Assembly: GCA_010645155.1 (NCBI GenBank)
Contig: JAAGOF010000309.1
Location: 144,957-208,956 of the forward strand
Direction of reading: 5' to 3'
Length of the DNA: 64,000 nucleotides
Origin: Tigriopus japonicus
Lineage: Eukaryota > Arthropoda > Copepoda > Harpacticoida > Harpacticidae
The notes beneath the pieces are model-generated. The model searched no databases and was not told the DNA's origin. It was given only the letters and a program-made list of their open reading frames with translations. Below are positions 11,456-22,271 of this stretch, piece after piece (position 1 is the stretch's first letter; the number at the start of each line of letters is the position of its first letter). Position numbers and translations under genes: made by a program.

Positions 11456-11524
11456 CCCAAAGGAGGGGTAGGTAATGCCCGTGGATATTATTATCTAACT
11501 CCCCACAACACTTAGTTGCACTTC

Positions 11525-11715
11525 ACTATCCTCCGATTGAAGCTCCGTCCTCTAATTGAGGCTCCGTCCTCCGATTGAGGCTCCGTCCTCTGATTGAGGC
11601 TCCGTCCTCCGATTGAGGCTCCGTCCTCCGATTGAGGCTCCGTCCTCTGATTGAGGCTCCGACCTCTGATTAAGGCTCCGACCTCCGATTGAGGCTCGTT
11701 GCTCCAATTGAGGGT
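11525..11715. repeat. Minisatellite, about nine to ten 19-bp units
   Basis: Tandem units of the type tccgattgaggctccgtcc with scattered substitutions. Because 19 is not a multiple of three, the minus strand reads through as a cycling peptide without stops (words such as RTEPQSEDGASI). That open frame is a by-product of the repeat, not evidence of a gene. Confidence 0.85.
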
Positions 11716-11994
11716 TTTCTTCTGTTTCGGAGGCTTCAAAACGTGTTATCCTCGTCGCCATTGAATTAATATAAATGCACACGAAAAAGTAGTTTTAAAG
11801 GGTGAAGACCCCGAGAACATTTCTTTATTACTATTGAGTAGAATGAATTTCTCAGTATCTTTATTTGGTTCTGACTAGAGTGGATTTAGTTGTAAACACA
11901 ATCCAATTGCATGTGGAATGCGATGTATCAGCATTAACCGGAATATTTTGACGTTTTATACCCGGAACCATTTTTCGCTCTTTGAATTAGTGTC

Positions 11995-13770
11995 TCGCAA
12001 TGGATTAGTCTTGCCCAGGTTTGTGACAACTGTTTTTTTCTTTCCGCTGGGGCCAACTTCCTTGTATCCATAGTAGTAAAATGATCGAGTTCTTTCATTC
12101 AAACATGTCTACGAAGGCTTGTAGATGGCCTATCACACAAGATTTTTACATACATCTGAAGGAATGTTAGCCCATTCTTCATAACAGATTTGCTCCAGTT
12201 CGTCAATTGTCTTTGGACGTCTTGCACGGATATGGACTTTCAATTCTCTCCAAAGGTTTTCAATTGGATTAAGGTCCGGATTCATGGAGGGCCAGTCCAA
12301 GACCTTAATCCGATTGTCCTTCAACCATTTCTTGACCAAAAGGCTGTTGTGCTTAGGGTCGTTGTCGTGCTGGAAGACGAACTGTCGACCAAGCCGAAGT
12401 TTCCGCGCTGAACACTGGAGATTCTCAGCCAAGATATCCCGATAGTCTTCTTTTTTCATTGTCCCATGAATTCTCACGAGGTTACCGGTGCCTTTGGCGG
12501 AAAAGGAGCCCCATAACATGATCGATCCTCCACCGTGCTTGACCGTAGGGATGGTGTTTTTTGGATGAAACGCTTCTCCTTTACGTCGCCAAATCCTTTG
12601 AACATCGTTGTGACCCAAAAGCTCAACCTTTGTCTCGTCTGACCAAAGAATCCTAGACCAAAAGTCACTGGTCTTGTCAAGGTACTACTTGGCAAATTCC
12701 AAGCGAGCCTTCAAGTGTCTATCCTTGAGCAAGGGAGTCTTCCGTGGGCGACAAGACTTCAATCCTGCTTTGTGAAGTGAGTGAGCAACAGTAAACCTCG
12801 AGATGGACAATCCATCTTCACTGAGACTGTTCCGGATGTCCTTGACCGTTGTTCGAGGATTATTTGTGACCTCTCTGACAATCTTCCTCTCAAGTCTGGC
12901 TGACAGTTTCCTTGGACGACCGGATCTTGGGAGGTTCTCAACCGTTCCGTTCTTTTGTGCCTTCTTCACGACGTACTGAATCGTTGAAATCGGGATGTCC
13001 AGAAGCTTCGAAATGGCTCTGTAGCCCTTACCTCCATGATGAAGACTTACTATCTTCAACTTCAAGTCCTTGTCGAGCTCCTTGACCTTGGTCATGATTG
13101 GCTGACTGTGAAGCAATTGTTCAATTCCGTAAAATTTATAAGATCCAAGAAAGATCTAGAAAATCTTGGAAAAAAGGAGACTAAATGACTTTTCTCCGGC
13201 TTTCCAGAATGTTCTACATTTTTCGATCAATTTTTTCTGATGAAAAATCTGTTTATAAACCTATTTTGTTAACTTTTTTGCGCGTTACGAATACTTTTGC
13301 ACTATCTAAAATTTTATTTTTAATAATTAAAAGTGAGTTTCAGACATTTTTATAAAACAATTGCGGGAAACTGGTATTATTCTTAATCGGAAAAAAATAT
13401 TACATTCTTACAAACTTCTTAGCATAGTATTTAATTGGATATAAAGGATTTTCTGGTTTTCTCGTCACACGTTACAAATACTTTTGCTCCTGACTGTATG
13501 TCGTGAAAGGATCATTTTGAAGAATTGTTGGCAAAATATTGAGTAATTAACGATTTAACACATTTTTCTCACGGTTTTGGAACAACTTACATGGGGGTAG
13601 AATTCCGGTTGGCCAGAGTTCCAGAAAGTTCACATAATTATTAAAGTAAACAAAGAGATTAAGAACTCGGTAAACTCAGTGATTATCTAAAAAACTTTGT
13701 TACATGCAATTTATACCAAATAGGAGCTTGATGCAGAAAACTAGGATGCGAAAAGAACTGTTTAATCATG
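11995..13770. mobile_element. Long-TIR element U1, interrupted by Tc1
   Basis: The left arm (11995-12137) and right part (13500-13770) match consecutive parts of U2 (35406-36717), for example gcccaggtttgtgacaac, ggggccaacttcctt and gagtaattaacgatttaaca. The Tc1-like element at about 12133-13498 lies between them, where U2 is continuous, so Tc1 inserted into U. Confidence 0.6.
12133..13498 (-). pseudogene. Tc1-like transposase (DD34E), one stop and 3' truncation
   Basis: The minus-strand frame starts MTKVKELDKDLKLKIVSLHH at 13095. N-terminal HTH domains (GKGYRAISKLLDIPISTIQY; residues about 15-110) are followed by the DDE catalytic core: WSDETK (first D), FQHDNDPKH (second D) and NPIENLWRELK (E, 34 residues later), all intact. 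The frame is unbroken except for one TAG at 12685-12687, just after RLEFAK. It ends at SDVCKNLV, about 15 residues short of the family's usual end, and the left TIR is absent. The right TIR (about 13467-13497) contains cgttacaaatacttttgctc. A second similar motif, cgttacgaatacttttgc, lies about 190 bp inside, as in IR/DR-type Tc1 elements. The protein resembles fish-type Tc1 transposases. Confidence 0.85.
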
Positions 13771-14468
13771 TATTTGTGATATGTTTAGCCCTAGGGGCTT
13801 TTGTAAGTTTGGGACGGATGGTAATTCATGATCATGATAAATTGGAAGACAGAGTGAGTTAAATTGGTAGAGCGCGCTAATTGTTCGATGGATCTCTTAA
13901 ATTGTCCAATTGGCATATTTCGGGTATTGGCATTAAGGGAGTTCCAAAGTTCTTGACTTTGAAGAGTAAATGATGAACTTTGATCACTACTTTTTGGAGT
14001 TAGGTCTCTGTTTGTTGTGCTCCTTGTCGATTGTTGGTCCGCAGCACCGATTTTTTGGCTGAAGTTTCCATGGAGTGGGTGTGAAGGCGTATTAATGGCC
14101 TTCCATGTTTTGAGGAGTGTGGCTTTTGCGCTAAATTGGTTGATGGAAAGGAATCCAGATTTGTCCGGATCTTTCAGTTTGATTCCCAGTACCTCGCGCA
14201 GAATATTATTGAAGCCGATCTGAACATCTTGTTGCAATAGGTTGCATTCTCGGTCGTCCTTGTAACGCAACTTGAAAAATAATAGCAAGCAATATCATAG
14301 TTTTGACAGGACTAAGGAATCAACAGTTTTTATCACATGTTTTCGATGTATACACGACAACAAGAGTTTGATTGTTCCAAGGCACTTGTTCATTTCTGTG
14401 CGTAAGTAACGGAGGTGGGTATGCCATTTGAGATCGGGTTGTAGTGTGACTCCAAGTATATTTGCTGT

Positions 14469-14919
14469 TTTGGTGGTAACAACATGACTCCTTTTTATTC
14501 CTCTTCCAGGGTGACCTCTGACACCACAGTAATCCCCCCACAGAAAAAAAAACAACAACAATACACATACTAAAATCGAATTGGCGGAAAAATGTGACGT
14601 CCAGAAACAGTAATGTGTGAAGGGACTCGTTCAGATGACGGAGATGGAGGAAAGATGGCTTAAGACGATCGACTAAATTGTTTCCAAGTTTCCTTCTCGA
14701 TCGATGATAAAATATTTTTTAGACCGTGATAAAACTTTGTAAGGACCTTTGTAAGGTTGTTGTAGACCCACTTTGGCTTCATGGCGTACAAAAACGTAAC
14801 TGCTCGTTTCTGACTCCAGATCAGAAGGTTGCGTGTTCAGATCACGTCGGGGTCACCACTTTGGTGGTAACAACATGACTCCTTTTTATTCCTCTTCCAG
14901 GGTGACCTCTGACACCACA
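14469..14919 (-). mobile_element. 451-bp deletion derivative of a Ty3/Gypsy LTR element
   Basis: Two identical 60-bp direct repeats (14469-14528 and 14860-14919) bound the element. On the minus strand each starts TGTGGTGTCAGAGGTCACC. The 4-bp flank ctgt is duplicated (14465-14468 and 14920-14923). Just inside the 5' repeat, after one base, is TGGTGACCCCGACGTG, complementary to the 3' end of tRNA-Trp. Internally the minus strand encodes a Gypsy integrase C-terminus, QPYKGPYKVLSRSKKYFIID. The 3' repeat is preceded by the purine-rich gtggggggatta. So LTRs, primer site, a piece of pol and a polypurine tract are all present, but gag, protease, RT and most of integrase are gone. LTRs this short are known from the Mag lineage of Gypsy elements. 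Confidence 0.8.
14809..14858 (+). other. Extended tRNA-Trp-like sequence at primer-binding site
   Basis: The plus strand reads ctgactccagatcagaaggt, then tgcgtgttcagatcacgtcg, then gggtcacca. This matches the 3' two-thirds of a metazoan tRNA-Trp, including the CCA anticodon region and a 3' CCA that nuclear tRNA genes do not encode. An ordinary LTR primer site needs only 12-18 nt. The D-arm and acceptor 5' half are not convincingly present, because the adjoining sequence is integrase coding. It is not a tRNA gene. Confidence 0.7.
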
Positions 14920-16219
14920 CTGTCTCACTCTCTTTGATAGTGCTGTGGCCAACTTTGTTGATCACTGGATCTTTTTTTCTGGTTCTGCTCCCTCGACATA
15001 TCATGAGCTTTGTCTTGGATTCGTTGGCTTTGAGTTTGTTTTTGGACATATAGTCCAAAGCAATGGCCGCTACCTTCTCGAGGTTTTCTTTGAGTTGCAG
15101 GGAGTCTTTTCCTCCCACTACTACCACTGTATCTTCGGCAAACCCTGTGTATCTGCGTATCCCCTTCTCAAGTTTTCCGGCAGCCACATCTGGAAGTCTA
15201 TCGTATACAAAAGGAAAATGAGGGGGAGAGTACCGATCCCTGGGGCGATCCCACTTCGAGAATAGTAGCCTCCGAAATTTCCTCGTTACAAGCAACGTTT
15301 TGCACTCGTCGCCTAAGAAACGACATCATCCACTTTCTTGTCGTTTGACCAAACCCAAGCTCCAAGCTTGTTGACCAAGTCAATTCAGAAATTGGTCGAT
15401 GCAGTCTAAAGCTGCAGATAGGTCAAATTGGAGGAGGCCCGAACATCCACCATTTTGTTGGCTTGTGAGGTTATTGTGAATGCATGCATGTTAGAGCTGT
15501 AAATTCTCGCACTCCAGGTAGTCCTGAATCTGCTTCAGTGCCGCTCGCTCGAGAACTTTGGAAACAACAGGTAGCAAGGAGATGGGTCTGTAATTTTCCT
15601 TCTTATTGTACCTTCCTTTTTGTGTATTGGAATCACCTTGGAATATTTCCATTTGTCAGGGAAGATACCTTGCTTAAGGGACTCGTTCACCAGTTTTAGG
15701 ATAGGCTTTGCAAGAGAGTGCACCGTGGACTATAGAATACTAGAGTCGATTCCATCCAGCCCCGAAGCCGATTTCGATTTGAGGCTCTCGATCTCTTGAA
15801 TTATTCCTTGCTCTGTAGTTGGTTGGAATTGGAATGTGTTTTGAATTTTTATGTTCATCTTTAAGTTGTTTAGATGGCTGTTGTTCAAAGTATTGAGTGG
15901 GATAGACGCCCTGATTTTCTGAACTTTGTCGTGGAAAAACGTGTTGAAAGTGTTTGCTTTGGTTTTATCGTCCGTTATTGCAGTCCCATGTGGTCCCCAG
16001 ATTTCTCCAATACCTGTTTTGGCCTTGGATCCTCTTATCTCATTAATAATAATAATAAGTTTTATTGCGACTCATGGTCATGTCAGGGCGTATAAATATG
16101 CAAAAAATATATAGATATATGTTCTATCATATATAATCAATGGTGACATGTCAGTTGGTAAAAACGTTAAAATGGTCGACTAGAAAGTGATATCACAGAT
16201 GAGCTGACTAGAATACGTT

Positions 16220-18951
16220 TCAGTGCACATGGAAGAAAGGAAGCGGAGATTGACAAACAGAACAGATACAGTTGGGTAGCGGTAGATGGTGAAAATCTTG
16301 GTTATTGCAGTAGAGGGGGTGGGTCAGATTGAACAGATCCTTCGTCAGTTCCCGTCGTTGATGGAGTTGGGCAGGAAGCCGGACGAAGGTGCGTGACCGC
16401 CAATATTCCGAAGGGATGTCGGGCCAAGGACAATAGGGTGTTGTCAAGTCCTTGACCGGGAAGGACAGCAAATGTCCGGACATCACCTCCGGAAAGGTCA
16501 GGTTCCTAACACTGTTGGACACTAACCTTGCCAACCCGATGGTGAAGGGCTCGGTTTCGCATATGAAATGCGTCCATGCATTATTGGCATATTGGGGCAC
16601 GCAGAGGTATCTTTTCAGGAATTTGGTGAAGGTGGCATCGGCGGATTTGAGGGCGGATTGGGCGGAGTTGGGAAGCCAGAGATGCAGGCCGTAGAGGAAG
16701 ATGGGGGTGATGTAGGTCCGGAAGAGTTGAAGGACTATTGGAAGAGGGAGGTTCTTGATTGGAAGTCTATTGTATATGTATCCGATCCTGGCCTTGGCCT
16801 TGGTTATTGCGATGTTGAGGTGTTTGGTGAAGGAGAGTTGGGTGGTGAAAGTGAAACTGACATAGTTAAAAAACTTGACGATTTCAATCGGACTATTGTT
16901 GATGTGGAAGGAGGTGGGAGGCAGACGACCTTTATGGAAAACCATGGCCTTTGTCTTGATGGTGTTGACTTGAAGGCCGTTCTCCTGGCAATAACCGTGG
17001 AGAGCATTGATGGCATTTTGCAATTCCACGGCTGAATCCGCCAAGAGAACCAGGTCGTCTGCATATTGTAAGTATTGTATGCTATTGTTGTTGATGATGG
17101 GGCATGGTGAGAAAGGGCTTCGGGCAGGTCGGATACATAGAGGTTGAAAAGGATTGGCGATAGTGGATCCCCCTGCGGAAGGCCGATGGATGTGAAGTAG
17201 CAGGGGGATAGGTCCTCACCAGAACGAATGGAGCATTTGAGTCCTGCATAGATGTTGGCCAGCAGGACACATATTGAACGCGGAATTCCCCATAGTTGGA
17301 GTTTGAGGAATAACCGCGTTCGGTCCACCCTGTCAAATGCTTTGGAGAAATCCACAAAGCATCCGTATACTCTCCTCTTAGTGCTGATGTTTGCGTGCAC
17401 GATTTCGTAGAGGAGAGTGGCTGCCGAGGTGGTTAAGCGGCTTCGCCGGAATCCGAATTGGAACTCGGGAAGGAGATTCCTTTCCTCGGCCAATCCGGAG
17501 AAGCGGGCAGCTAGCAGGGTGGACATCATCTTCAAGAAGGGGTTTTCCAAGGCGATGGTCCTATGATTGTCTGGAATGTCCTTGGGCCCCTTCTTATGGA
17601 TGAAGATGATGGCTGACTCCATCCAGTCTGGTGGGAAGAAAGATGTTTGGAGGGCGTGGCTGAAGAGATCTTGTAGGAGTGGTTGGATTTGGGTCCGGAG
17701 AAGTGAAAGTTGGAAGGGAGAAACCCCTGATGTCGACGGGGCCTTGCTCTTCATCTTCTTGAAGGCCTCATCCATCTCGGATTCCGTGAAGGGCTGCAAA
17801 TGGGGATGATGTTCTTCCAAGCAGCCCTGGACCTCCTCCACCACTGTTTCAGATGACGATGAGAACAGTTCTTGGCAGTGGAGGAGGAATTTGCTCATCG
17901 GAATTTCCGAGTTGGCGGCGGGCTTTCTTGCACATTTGTACAAGCCCGCCATCCTGGACGAAGCCGATGAAGAGAGCAGGTTCTCCACTTCCAATCTTTG
18001 GTGGGCCGACTCGGCGCTCCGCAGAGACTTGTGATATGCAATTCTTGCAATTGCATATTGCTCCCAAGTCTCTGGAGTTTGGCTCCTTTTGGCACTTCGC
18101 AATTTTTGGAGCATTTGACCCCTCAGTTCTCGATGGTAGGAGTTGAACCAAGGGGTCTTGGGTCCTCTTCTCCTTGCCTGAACTAAAGAGGACTCTTGGA
18201 ATGCTTGCGAAATACCTTGGGCCACTGCAGTTGGATTGTAGTCCTTCCGGGTGTCGATGGATAACTGCAGGGCCTCAAGTTGAGCCGCGCACTCCTGCAC
18301 ATTGACCACGCACCTCCCCTTTCGAGTCACGCCCAGATGATGGAAGTTTCTGGGCATTTTGAAGGTGACTGAAATGGGGAGGTGATCAGAAACGGCCAGC
18401 TGATGAACATAACTGGCCGGAGATGGAAGATTTTCTGATGTGAAGATGTGGTCAAGTACGGAGGCGCCCCGGGAGTAGGTGTGTGTTGGGACTCCCGGGT
18501 CAGAGCGCAGAGTAATTCTCCATTGACTCAGAATCTTAGCGAGTTCGGAGAATTCACTCGAGTCGGGTCGGATGTTGAAGTCACCACCAATGATGACTTT
18601 CTCCGGATTCTTCACCTTCTTGAGGATGGATGTGAGATCCGAGACAAGGTCGTCGTAGTCCGTGGTTGGCTGATAATAAACGCCAATGATGGTAAAGCCT
18701 TGGGCATCCACGGCTATGTGATGAGGAGAGGACGAGAGTAGGGTGGGCTCAAAGCGTTTGGTAATGTAGAGCTCCAACCCTCCGCTGGGCCTGCCACGCC
18801 CAGCGGGCTTTCTGGCGTGAACCACAAAGCTTTGCTTTCCAGCAAAGCAGCTCTTGTGCTTCTCCTCAGTGACCCACGTCTCGGATAGGAAGGTGAAGGC
18901 GTGTCCTCGGATCTTGTTGAGGCACTGACCCACTCCAGCCACTCGCAGCAT
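16220..18951 (-). pseudogene. LINE-A endonuclease-reverse transcriptase, one frameshift
   Basis: The main frame (18951 down to 16804) starts with an apurinic-type endonuclease. Visible blocks are FTFLSETWV (catalytic Glu), IIGGDFNIRPDSSEF and VSDHLPISVTF (Asp-His). The RT follows with ESAIIFIHKKGPKDIPDNHR, YGCFVDFSKAFDRVDRTRLF and GLPQGDPLSPILFNLYVSDL. The catalytic box QYLQYADDLVLLADSAVELQ is in a different frame, so a small indel near 17090 (about 5 extra bases around atagcata) breaks the ORF just before it. The second frame then runs to a stop at 16220 and ends in a Cys/His cluster, CICSVCQSPLPFFHVH. The reading could also begin upstream of 18951, since the frame stays open to about 19050. 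Apart from that indel the coding sequence looks intact, suggesting fairly recent activity. Confidence 0.85.
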
Positions 18952-18971
18952 GTTCGCCCGTCCATGGCAAT

Positions 18972-19283
18972 TCAGGAAAGGGCAGACACCGGTTGATTCC
19001 CTCCTCTCCGCTGTTTCCGCCGCCGCCGTTGATTCCTCGCGATACCGAGTTGTTCAATCTGACCTAGAAGAGATGAATTGATATGGGATTGTGGGGGAAA
19101 GGGAAAGGAAGATTGGGAAGAAGGCAAGGGCGTTGAAGGTTTGAGGGCTAGCAGCTCACGTCTTGAATAAGACGTGGCCGAGGGATTATGGAAAGAGGAA
19201 GGATTGGAAGGGGAAGGGGTGCACTGAAGGGAAGTTTTCACAGGGTCATTGGGGGCCACGGCCAGTCGTGGGCGTGGCCCCAC
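18972..19283 (-). CDS. LINE-A ORF1-like or linker frame
   Basis: A 103-codon minus-strand frame just upstream of, and in a different frame from, the endonuclease frame. It is serine- and proline-rich, then very basic (RNQRRRRKQRRGG) near its end. A basic tail fits an RNA-binding ORF1 product, but no RRM or zinc knuckle is visible. It may be only the tail of a longer ORF1 lost by 5' truncation. Confidence 0.4.
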   Translation of the reverse strand: MGPRPRLAVAPNDPVKTSLQCTPSPSNPSSFHNPSATSYSRRELLALKPSTPLPSSQSSFPFPPQSHINSSLLGQIEQLGIARNQRRRRKQRRGGNQPVSALS

Positions 19284-19289
19284 TCACGG

Positions 19290-20690
19290 ATATCACAGCC
19301 ACAGTCAAACTATTATAAACGAAATTAAAACCATTAAATGTCACGAGAGGTAAAAAACGCGTGTCCGCCGTTCGAGGCGTCAGCTGACGATCCCCTGACT
19401 TTATTGAATTAATGACGTCCCACACGTTTCCAGCCTCCAGGTCTCTTATGTATTTAGCCTGGACGTCTCGTCTTGTGAGTTGAACGCATTTGTTTTTTAG
19501 TTTCTTGAACTTCTTGTGAAGCTCAGCTCGTTCTTGTTCCTGACCATGTCTCCAGTGGTAGCGGGCTCGGTCTCTTTCTTTCATCATTTCATTCGTTGCG
19601 TTCTTGAGAGCTGGTTGATAATTTCTTGAAATAACATGTGTGCAAAGGGCGCGTGTTTGTCAAGCACCTCCGTCAGTCTTCTGGTCATAAAATCTGCAAT
19701 GAAGTCTGGGTCTTTCTCATGTTCTAAGTAGTTTCATGGGGCTGCCTCCACATCTTTTGTAGAGTGCTATTAAAACGGCTATACGTTCGTTTCCACACCC
19801 TTTGGGTCCGGAATGTTCCCGTCGCAAGAGCAAGGGCATATTCATTATAAGTGTGTTGTGGTCACTTACGCCGTTGGAGATATTTTTTATTTGGGGTCCT
19901 TTGAGGCTCTCACTCACATAAACGTGGCCCAGCCACGATAGATACAGGCCACCATTTGGTTCATTTTTCGAGACAATCACTGTCAATTACTCTGAGATTG
20001 CAACCTAACAATGTTTGGTATAAATGTTCCCAAAAAAAGCGAGTAAGTTTGGTCTTCACATCTTGAGTAGTCAACATTCATATCTCCGCCGACATTGACA
20101 TTTGTTTCATTTGATGACGCTCTAGTTATCTCTTCACAGAAGGTGAAGGGAAGAATCGTTGGAGCTAATTCTCTCGAGAGAGGTCACATTGGCGGTTTCG
20201 CCATTCTCTGTAAAAGCCTCCGACCACCAATCTCTTCATACCAGGTTCTCTAAACTCCAGCCAAATAGATGTTGAATCAATGGTTTTAAGATCATTTCTT
20301 AGCACGATTTTATGAGCGGTCTCAGTCTTGACAAGGAGTACTGTACGAATTTTCTCTCTCCCCAAGGGGAATATCACATCACATCCGGCATATTTAATAG
20401 TTGTTGATGTTGATTGAGGGGGAACGAAATGTGTTTCTGACAAGAATAGTATATCTAACCTATGGGTATCAATGATGAGTCTAACTTCCTCTTCGTTTGT
20501 CCAGAAAACTCGTCTGATATTCCAGAAGCCCTTAGTTAGTCCCCTCGTTGTACAGGCACCTCCTTGATAAAAGGAGTGCCGCTTTGATCCGCCACAATAA
20601 ATCGGTTCCCATCCCGTTTTTTGCCCGGGCTTCACTTCTAAGTTCTGCGACGGTTTGTCATCAGTGTTATGACCATTTGGCCGCATTCAA
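19290..20690 (-). pseudogene. LINE-B endonuclease remnant
   Basis: Minus-strand blocks of a second LINE. GFWNIRRVFWTNEEEVRLII and LDILFLSETHF (20165-20686) form the endonuclease N-terminal part with its catalytic Glu. ISNGVSDHNTLIMNM (19717-19986) is the SDH block. QERAELHKKFKKLKNKCVQL with NVWDVINSIKSGDRQ (19246-19587) is the EN-RT linker. The RT is missing, with LINE-A joining at about 19290. Frameshifts separate the blocks. Confidence 0.7.
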
Positions 20691-21550
20691 TAAAGTGCAG
20701 CCAATGACGCCCAGGGTCTTGATGTTGGCTGAGTGCTTGGTGGTAAACACCAAGGGGACGTTGGACTTCTCAGAGTTAATCCACGGTCGTTTTGGGCATT
20801 GAATTTTCTAACCACACTCCACATTTTCTCATCTGAGAAAAAGATCACCGCTCCACCAATCGACTTCAAGATTGAGAGCAGTCTCTTTCTCATGATGGTT
20901 CTGGACTCCTTATCTTCCTTGTTGTATAGTCTTGCTCTCACTCGTTCTAGTCCTGCTCACGTTCTAGTCATTTGTATCCATATATAAACGTGCATGTTCT
21001 AGTCAATAAAGAGGTCAAACTACTTTAGTTTCGTCCATGACTTGACACTTGTAAGGATCTGTCTCTTGAAGAGGTTGATAGAGGACATTTTCAGGTCGTT
21101 TTTCGCTTCCCTAGAGACTCTATTTTGAAACTATTCACCTCTTGGCCAAGACGATCATTGGGGTCCCAGAACTGGCCTTGATGGATTTCTTAGATCAGCC
21201 AGGAACCTAGAGTTGCGTTTTTGTCACTTCTTTGCTTGTGGACCTTCCCCTCGCCCTTCCAGGCCTTGGAAATCCTTCGGACAGTCCTGGGGAATAGTTC
21301 AAGAGCTTGGACATTGCGGGAGCCTTACAGCCCGGGTGAGCAAAATGTATGATGGCAGTCCTTCTTTCATGTTCCATGCTTGTTTTTGAAGCTGGTCAAA
21401 ATTTTCGAACAAAACTTTTTCTGGAGACTCAACCTCGTAGTATATTGACGGCAAAAACATTCAATTTGGACCATTAGATTCGGATCCACGTTAGTATTAA
21501 AAAGGGGCCAATTTACTTGTTCAGCCCTGTAAAAATAATAGCAGTTGATA
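20690..21550 (-). pseudogene. mariner-type transposase remnant
   Basis: Minus-strand words from right to left: TVRRISKAWKGEGKVHKQRS-like N-terminal HTH text (about 21230-21300), WDPNDRLGQEVNSFKIESLG (about 21110-21180), GGAVIFFSDEKMWSVVRKFN with the first catalytic Asp (20687-20941), and VPLVFTTKHSANIKTLGVIG in a shifted frame (about 20700-20770). The C-terminal part with the remaining acidic residues is absent. It joins LINE-B at about 20690. Confidence 0.65.
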
Positions 21551-21746
21551 ATAGTTGGTCCATTTGGATTCCTGGGACGGAATCATAACTCATGGTGTTT
21601 GGAAATTTGTTTGTAGACTTGATACGATTTTTTCAGTATTGTGTTGGGGTTCATTGGTTCCAAAGGAATAATCCTGGTCTTGTTGAAAGCAAGTAAATGC
21701 GTTTCTAGGATCTGAGAAGTATTACATCTACAAGGGGCGTACCAAA

Positions 21747-21841
21747 AAGAATGCAAATGGCTTAACAACTTGACATTTCAGAAATAGCTTTTAATGATCG
21801 GTTACAAAATCTAAATGTCAAGTTGTTAAGCCATTTGCAAT
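21747..21841. repeat. Short palindromic MITE (about 95 bp)
   Basis: Arms gcaaatggcttaacaacttg plus acatttc (left) and aatgtcaagttgttaagcca plus tttgc (right) are inverse repeats of about 27 bp around a 40-bp loop. Confidence 0.75.
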
Positions 21842-22271
21842 AATCATACTCTCGAGATTTAACCTATCCCCAAAAGTGCTACCTCTTCTTGAAGCACGTA
21901 GCAAAGGAATCTTTAGGGGTGGTTTGCTCGAAGTTTTTGGAGGCACTCCAGGTTCTGGATGTAGTTTTTTTAGCTCTTTTTCCTCATTGGGAACAACCAA
22001 AAGTTGCAAAATGCCATATCCGAATTACATGGATATCAGTCTACAATTTGCAACGTTTTTATGGATAATGAAGACCTTATTCTTCAATTTTTTGAGTGCA
22101 AAAAAGTGCCGCCCTTCCTCCAGCGATCTTGTGGGTCACAAGCAAGGCTTCAGGATCCTTTAAACTATACCACAGGAAAGGGCACTATCGTCAAAATTCA
22201 TATCTTTTGTTCTTATTTGATCTATCACAAAAATATCATTCTAAATCTCTCTTCATCTCTCTTTTTTTCAG
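21842..22271. other. Intron or intergenic sequence before the exon
   Basis: No recognised gene. The minus strand is open over 21818-22009 and the plus strand over 22004-22271, without a family match. The last 20 bases are a pyrimidine-rich tract ending in CAG, a splice acceptor. Confidence 0.5.

Larger units (their letters stand above)
13791..16035 (-). pseudogene. LINE-C reverse transcriptase remnant
   Basis: Minus-strand pieces from right to left: KTGIGEIWGPHGTAITDDKT (about 16000); QEIESLKSKSASGLDGIDSS (about 15770); NESLKQGIFPDKWKYSKVIP (15535-15723); VGSPQGSVLSPSFSF (15198-15383); DSLQLKENLEKVAAIALDYM, just after a degraded active site, AEDT in place of YADDT (14837-15295); TANILGVTLQPDLKWHTHLR (14295-14561); and the C-terminus QSQELWNSLNANTRNMPIGQ (13791-14288). 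Several frameshifts are present. The frame around ESET/ANILG is split by the insertion at 14469-14919 and is restored exactly when the insert and one 4-bp duplication are removed. Confidence 0.75.
16040..19290 (-). mobile_element. LINE-A, near full length non-LTR retrotransposon
   Basis: The minus-strand element ends at its 3' side in (TTA)n at about 16045-16060, following cgcaataaaactt in minus-strand sense; such simple-repeat tails are usual for several LINE clades. It contains ORF1-like sequence (18972-19283) and a large EN-RT frame (16220-18951). The right edge abuts LINE-B sequence at about 19290. Confidence 0.7.

Noticed and set aside
11100..11475. Plus-strand ORFs over the 22-bp array
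   Set aside because: Same reason; the open frame is made by the repeat.
11340..11715. Tandem repeats as a CRISPR array
   Set aside because: Units are directly adjacent with no unique spacers, the context is eukaryotic, and no cas-like genes are present.
11512..11782. Minus-strand repeat proteins (RTEPQSEDGASI type)
   Set aside because: The frames are open only because a 19-bp repeat lacks stops. No start context, no family and no conservation signal.
14776..14858. Complete tRNA-Trp gene
   Set aside because: The match is good only from the anticodon stem to the 3' end and includes a non-encoded CCA. The upstream sequence reads as Gypsy integrase on the other strand, and the segment sits at the primer site beside an LTR.
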